Positions 58,301 through 64,000 of a DNA stretch of 64,000 nt are shown here, piece after piece. Under the pieces are notes generated by a model. That model did not search any database and was not told the DNA's origin. It saw only the letters and a program-made list of their open reading frames with translations. The position numbers and the translations under genes were made by a program. The stretch's first letter is position 1. Each line of letters begins with the position of its first letter. The stretch comes from Nemertoderma westbladi (lineage: Eukaryota > Xenacoelomorpha > Nemertodermatida > Nemertodermatidae): NCBI GenBank assembly GCA_032718475.1, contig JAUCBJ010006975.1, forward strand, positions 62,001 to 126,000, given 5' to 3'.

Positions 58301-59140
58301 TGAAACACTGGCACTACTGTGGAACATGGTTGCCCTATAGGTGGGTCAACATTGAAACACTGGCACTACTGTGGAACATGGTTGCCCTATAGGTGGGTCA
58401 ACATTGAAACACTGGCACTACTGTGGAACATGGTTGCCCTATAGGTGGGTCAACATTGAAACACTGGCACTACTGTGGAACATGGTTGCTCTATAGGTGG
58501 GTCAACATTGAAACACTGGCACTACTGTGGAACATGGTTGCCCTATAGGTGGGTCAACATTGAAACACTGGCACTACTGTGGAACATGGTTGCCCTATAG
58601 GTGGGTCAACATTGAAACACTGGCACTACTGTGGAACATGGTTGCCCTATAGGTGGGTCAACATTGAAACACTGGCACTACTGTGGAACATGGTTGCCCT
58701 ATACAGTAGGTGGGCCAACATTGAAACACTGGCACTACTGTGGAACATGGTTGCCCTATAGGTGGGTCAACATTGAAACACTGGCACTACTGTGGAACAT
58801 GGTTGCCCTATACAGTAGGTGGGCCAACATTGAAACACTGGCACTACTGTGGAACATGGTTGCCCTATAGGTGGGTCAACATTGAAACACTGGCACTACT
58901 GTGGAACATGGTTGCTCTATAGGTGGGTCAACATTGAAACACTGGCACTACTGTGGAACATGGTTGCCCTATAGGTGGGTCAACATTGAAACACTGGCAC
59001 TACTGTGGAACATGGTTGCCCTATAGGTGGGTCAACATTGAAACACTGGCACTACTGTGGAACATGGTTGCCCTAAAGGAGGGCCAACATTGAAACACTG
59101 GCACTACTGTGGAACATGGTTACCCTATACAGTAGGTGGG
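55314..59140 (+). repeat. Satellite 2 subdomain: 161-bp higher-order repeat with 57-bp units
   Basis: Units with CAGTAGGTGGGCC recur at intervals of 161 bp (52+52+57) or 109 bp (52+57), for example near 56530, 56691, 56961, 57122 and 57231. Between 57600 and 58640 the insert is absent and plain 52-bp units with GCC dominate. This is the most uniform part of the array. Confidence 0.8.
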
Positions 59141-59639
59141 CCAACATTGAAACACTGGCACTACTGTGGAACATGGTTGCCCTATAGGTGGGTCAACATT
59201 GAAACACTGGCACTACTGTGGAACATGGTTGCTCTATAGGTGGGTCAACATTGAAACACTGGCACTACTGTGGAACATGGTTGCCCTATAGGTGGGTCAA
59301 CATTGAAACACTGGCACTACTGTGGAACATGGTTGCCCTATAGGTGGGTCAACATTGAAACACTGGCACTACTGTGGAACATGGTTGCCCTATAGGTGGG
59401 TCAACATTGAAACACTGGCACTACTGTGGAACATGGTTGCCCTATAGGTGGGTCAACATTGAAACACTGGCACTACTGTGGAACATGGTTGCCCTATAGG
59501 TGGGTCAACATTGAAACACTGGCACTACTGTGGAACATGGTTGCTCTATAGGTGGGTCAACATTGAAACACTGGCACTACTGTGGAACATGGTTGCCCTA
59601 TAGGTGGGTCAACATTGAAACACTGGCACTACTGTGGAA

Positions 59640-60600
59640 CATGGTTGCCCTATAGGTGAGTCAACATTGAAACACTGGCACTACTGTGGAACATGGTTGC
59701 CCTATAGGTGAGTCAACATTGAAACACTGGCACTACTGTGGAACATGGTTGACCTATAGGAGGGTCAACATTGAAACACTGGCACTACTGTGGAACATGG
59801 TTGACCTATAGGTGGCTCAACATTGAAACACTGGCACTACTGTGGAACATGATTGCCCTATAGGTGAGTCAACATTGAAACACTGGCACTACTGTGGAAC
59901 ATGGTTGACCTATAGGAGGGTCAACATTGAAACACTGGCACTACTGTGGAACATGGTTGACCTATAGGTGGGTCAACATTGAAACACTGGCACTACTGTG
60001 GAACATGATTGCCCTATAGGTGAGTCAACATTGAAACACTGGCACTACTGTGGAACATGGTTGACCTATAGGAGGGTCAACATTGAAACACTGGCACTAC
60101 TGTGGAACATGGTTGACCTATAGGTGGCTCAACATTGAAACACTGGCACTACTGTGGAACATGGTTGACCTATAGGTGGGTCAACATTGAAACACTGGCA
60201 CTACTGTGGAACATGATTGCCCTATAGGTGAGTCAACATTGAAACACTGGCACTACTGTGGAACATGGTTGACCTATAGGAGGGTCAACATTGAAACACT
60301 GGCACTACTGTGGAACATGGTTGCCCTATAGGTGAGTCAACATTGAAACACTGGCACTACTGTGGAACATGGTTGCCCTATAGGTGGCTCAACATTGAAA
60401 CACTGGCACTACTGTGGAACATGGTTGACCTATAGGTGGGTCAACATTGAAACACTGGCACTACTGTGGAACATGGTTGCCCTATAGGTGAGTCAACATT
60501 GAAACACTGGCACTACTGTGGAACATGGTTGACCTATAGGAGGGTCAACATTGAAACACTGGCACTACTGTGGAACATGGTTGACCTATAGGTGGGTCAA
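59640..60600 (+). repeat. Satellite 2 subdomain with AACATGATTG / GGTGAGTC / AGGAGGG units
   Basis: AACATGATTGCCC is at about 59847, 60003 and 60211, 156 and 208 bp apart (three and four units), each followed by GGTGAGTC and then GACCTATAGGAGGG units. This set is rare elsewhere in the array. Confidence 0.7.
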
Positions 60601-63600
60601 CATTGAAACACTGTCACTACTGTGGAACATGGTTGCCCTATAGGTGGGTCAACATTGAAACACTGGCACTACTGTGGAACATGGTTGCCCTATAGGTGGG
60701 TCAACATTGAAACACTGGCACTACTGTGGAACATGGTTGACCTATAGGTGGGTCAACATTGAAACACTGTCACTACTGTGGAACATGGTTGCCCTATAGG
60801 TGGGTCAACATTGAAACACTGGCACTACTGTGGAACATGGTTGCCCTATAGGTGGGTCAACATTGAAACACTGGCACTACTGTGGAACATGGTTGCCCTA
60901 TAGGTGGGTCAACATTGAAACACTGGCACTACTGTGGAACATGGTTGACCTAAAGGTGGGTCAACATTGAAACACTGGCACTACTGTAGAACATGGTTGC
61001 CCTATAGGTGGTCAACATTGAAACACTGGCACTACTGTGGAACATGGTTGACCTATAGGTGGCTCAACATTGAAACACTGGCACTACTGTGGAACATGAT
61101 TGCCCTATAGGTGGGTCAACATTGAAACACTGGCACTACTGTGGAACATGGTTGCCCTATAGGTGGGTCAACATTGAAACACTGGCACTAAACTGTGGAA
61201 CATGATTGCCCTATAGGTGGGTCAACATTGAAACACTGGCACTACTGTAGAACATGGTTGCCCTATAGGTGGGTCAACATTGAAACACTGGCACTACTGT
61301 GGAACATGATTGCCCTATAGGTGGGTCAACATTGAAACACTGGCACTACTGTAGAACATGGTTGCCCTATAGGTGGGTCAACATTGAAACACTGGCACTA
61401 CTGTGGAACATGGTTGCCCTATACAGTAGGTGGGCCAACATTGAAACACTGGCACTACTGTGGAACATGGTTGCTCTATAGGTGGGTCAACATTGAAACA
61501 CTGGCACTACTGTGGAACATGGTTGCCCTATAGGTGAGTCAACATTGAAACACTGGCACTACTGTGGAACATGGTTGCTCTATAGGTGGGTCAACATTGA
61601 AACACTGGCACTAAACTGTGGAACATGGCTGCTCTATAGGTGGGTCAACATTGAAACACTGGCACTACTGTGGAACATGGTTGCCCTATAGGTGAGTCAA
61701 CATTGAAACACTGGCACTACTGTGGAACATGGTTGACCTATAGATGGGTCAACATTGAAACACTGGCACTACTGTAGAACATGGTTGCTCTATAGATGGG
61801 TCAACATTGAAACACTGGCACTACTGTGGAACATGGTTGCTCTATAGGTGGGTCAACATTGAAACACTGGCACTAAACTGTGGAACATGGCTGCTCTATA
61901 GGTGGGTCAACATTGAAACACTGGCACTACTGTGGAACATGGTTGCCCTATAGGTGAGTCAACATTGAAACACTGACACTACTGTGGAACATGGTTGCCC
62001 TATAGGTGGGTCAATATTGAAACACTGGCACTACTGTGGAACATGGTTGCCCTATAGGTGGGCCAACATTGAAACACTGGCACTACTGTGGAACATGGTT
62101 GCTCTATAGATGGGTCAACATTGAAACACTGGCACTACTGTGGAACATGGTTGCCCTATAGGTGAGTCAACATTGAAACACTGGCACTACTGTGGAACAT
62201 GGTTGCCCTATAGGTGGTCAACATTGAAACACTGGCACTACTGTGGAACATGGTTGCTCTATAGGTGGGTCAACATTGAAACACTGGCACTACTGTGGAA
62301 CATGGTTGCCCTATAGGTGGGTCAACATTGAAACACTGGCACTACTGTGGAACATGGTTGCCCTATAGGTGAGTCAACATTGAAACACTGGCACTACTGT
62401 AGAACATGGTTGCTCTATAGATGGGTCAACATTGAAACACTGGCACTACTGTGGAACATGGTTGCCCTATAGGTGAGTCAACATTGAAACACTGGCACTA
62501 CTGTGGAACATGGTTGCCCTATAGGTGGGCCAACATTGAAACACTGGCACTACTGTGGAACATGGTTGCCCTATAGGTGAGTCAACATTGAAACACTGTC
62601 ACTACTGTGGAACATGGTTGCCCTATAGGTGAGTCAACATTGAAACACTGGCACTACTGTGGAACATGGTTGCCCTATAGGTGGGCCAACATTGAAACAC
62701 TGGCACTACTGTGGAACATGGTTGCCCTATAGGTGAGTCAACATTGAAACACTGGCACTACTGTAGAACATGGTTGCCCTATAGGTGAGTCAACATTGAA
62801 ACACTGGCACTACTGTGGAACATGGCTGCTCTATAGGTGGGTCAACATTGAAACACTGGCACTACTGTAGAACATGGTTGCTCTATAGATGGGTCAACAT
62901 TGAAACACTGGCACTACTGTGGAACATGGTTGCCCTATAGGTGAGTCAACATTGAAACACTGGCACTACTGTAGAACATGGTTGCTCTATAGATGGGTCA
63001 ACATTGAAACACTGGCACTACTGTGGAACATGGTTGCCCTATAGGTGAGTCAACATTGAAACACTGGCACTACTGTGGAACATGGTTGCCCTATAGGTGG
63101 GCCAACATTGAAACACTGGCACTACTGTGGAACATGGTTGCCCTATAGGTGAGTCAACATTGAAACACTGTCACTACTGTGGAACATGGTTGCCCTATAG
63201 GTGAGTCAACATTGAAACACTGGCACTACTGTGGAACATGGTTGCCCTATAGGTGAGTCAACATTGAAACACTGGCACTACTGTGGAACATGGTTGCTCT
63301 ATAGATGGGTCAACATTGAAACACTGGCACTACTGTGGAACATGGTTGACCTATAGGTGGCTCAACATTGAAACACTGGCACTACTGTAGAACATGGTTG
63401 CTCTATAGGTGGGTCAACATTGAAACACTGGCACTACTGTGGAACATGGTTACCCTATAGGTGGGTCAACATTGAAACACTGGCACTACTGTGGAACATG
63501 GTTGCTCTATAGGTGGGTCAACATTGAAACACTGGCACTAAACTGTGGAACATGGCTGCTCTATAGGTGGGTCAACATTGAAACACTGGCACTACTGTAG

Positions 63601-64000
63601 AACATGGTTGCTCTATAGATGGGTCAACATTGAAACACTGGCACTACTGTGGAACATGGTTGCCCTATAGGTGAGTCAACATTGAAACACTGGCACTACT
63701 GTGGAACATGGTTGCCCTATAGGTGGGTCAACATTGAAACACTGGCACTAAACTGTGGAACATGGCTGCTCTATAGGTGGGTCAACATTGAAACACTGGC
63801 ACTACTGTAGAACATGGTTGCTCTATAGATGGGTCAACATTGAAACACTGGCACTACTGTGGAACATGGTTGCCCTATAGGTGAGTCAACATTGAAACAC
63901 TGGCACTACTGTGGAACATGGTTGCCCTATAGGTGAGTCAACATTGAAACACTGGCACTACTGTAGAACATGGTTGCTCTATAGATGGGTCAACATTGAA

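Larger units (their letters stand above)
39011..64000 (+). repeat. Satellite 2: 52-bp tandem repeat, about 480 units, continuing past the window
   Basis: Unit landmarks: GGTGGGTCAACATTG, AAACACTGGCACTACTG, TGGAACATGGTTG, CCCTATA. Length divided by 52 gives about 480 units, all in one orientation. The consensus is 48% GC with no CpG. Frequent variants: GCC/GCT/GAC before CTATA, GGGTC/GGCTC/GAGTC/GGGCC, CAATATT, ACTAAACTG, ACTAATGTAG, AGGAGGG. Length variants of 56-57 bp arise from CATA, CAGTA or CAATA inserted at one site after CCCTATA. Because 52 is not a multiple of 3, all three frames are read in turn and stop about every 156 bp; the resulting 60-codon frames are not genes. Confidence 0.98.

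Noticed and set aside
39829-61481. Many 60-95 codon frames with GGSTLKHWHYCGTWLPYRW-type peptides
   Set aside because: They follow from the 52-bp satellite being read in three frames in turn, with a stop about every 156 bp; no start context or codon selection is seen.
28979-64000. CRISPR-like regular repeats
   Set aside because: The repeats are head-to-tail with no unique spacers and the context is a eukaryotic genome.
39011-64000. GAACATGGTT in each 52-bp unit as a p53-type half-site
   Set aside because: One mismatch from the degenerate consensus in a repeat present hundreds of times; no second half-site with proper spacing.
1-64000. tRNA, rRNA or other structured RNA genes
   Set aside because: Looked for by eye; no cloverleaf with A and B boxes or conserved rRNA stretch was recognised. 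A dedicated scan would be needed to exclude them.

Overview
The window looks like a repeat-rich stretch of an animal nuclear genome, AT-rich outside the satellites. The evidence is a pair of BEL/Pao LTR retrotransposons (a lineage known from animals), a Ty1/copia fragment, several non-LTR retrotransposon (LINE) 3' ends, a broken leucine-rich-repeat coding region and very long tandem satellites. There are no bacterial operons, and I recognised no RNA genes. The host species cannot be named from the sequence alone; BEL/Pao argues against a mammal or bird. No intact single-copy host gene was found.

Layout. 1-770: 3' end of a copia-type element (RNase H, polypurine tract, start of the 3' LTR). 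727-6705, minus strand: BEL-1, with an unusually long intact gag-protease frame, a reverse transcriptase (RT) frame that stops just after its YMDD motif, and then a piece of an unrecognised zinc-finger ORF. 6706-10919: non-coding, with short repeats and palindromes; it separates BEL-1 from a divergent, decayed copy of the same zinc-finger ORF on the plus strand (10920-12442). 13678-22026, minus strand: BEL-2, a decayed gag-pol with all domains recognisable, split in its integrase by a 1,490-bp LINE insertion (14098-15587) flanked by an exact 135-bp direct repeat. 23282-24445: a degenerate 10-bp minisatellite. 24458-28978: inverted repeats, two decayed LINE tails, a frameshifted F-box/LRR-like fragment and microsatellites.

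28979-36196 is a satellite of about 100 units of 72 bp. 36197-39010 is a non-satellite island with a 122-bp-arm hairpin, a nested foldback structure, a 26-base C run and a G-quadruplex-prone tract. 39011 to the window end (about 25 kb, running off the edge) is a second, unrelated satellite of 52-bp units with local higher-order organisation.

The genes do not form a host pathway. The window reads as a history of mobile-element insertion and decay next to large satellite blocks. The most unusual items are the zinc-finger/coiled-coil ORF family seen twice, the 135-bp target duplication, the BEL-1 gag/RT junction, the long hairpin between satellites, and the domain structure of the 52-bp satellite.
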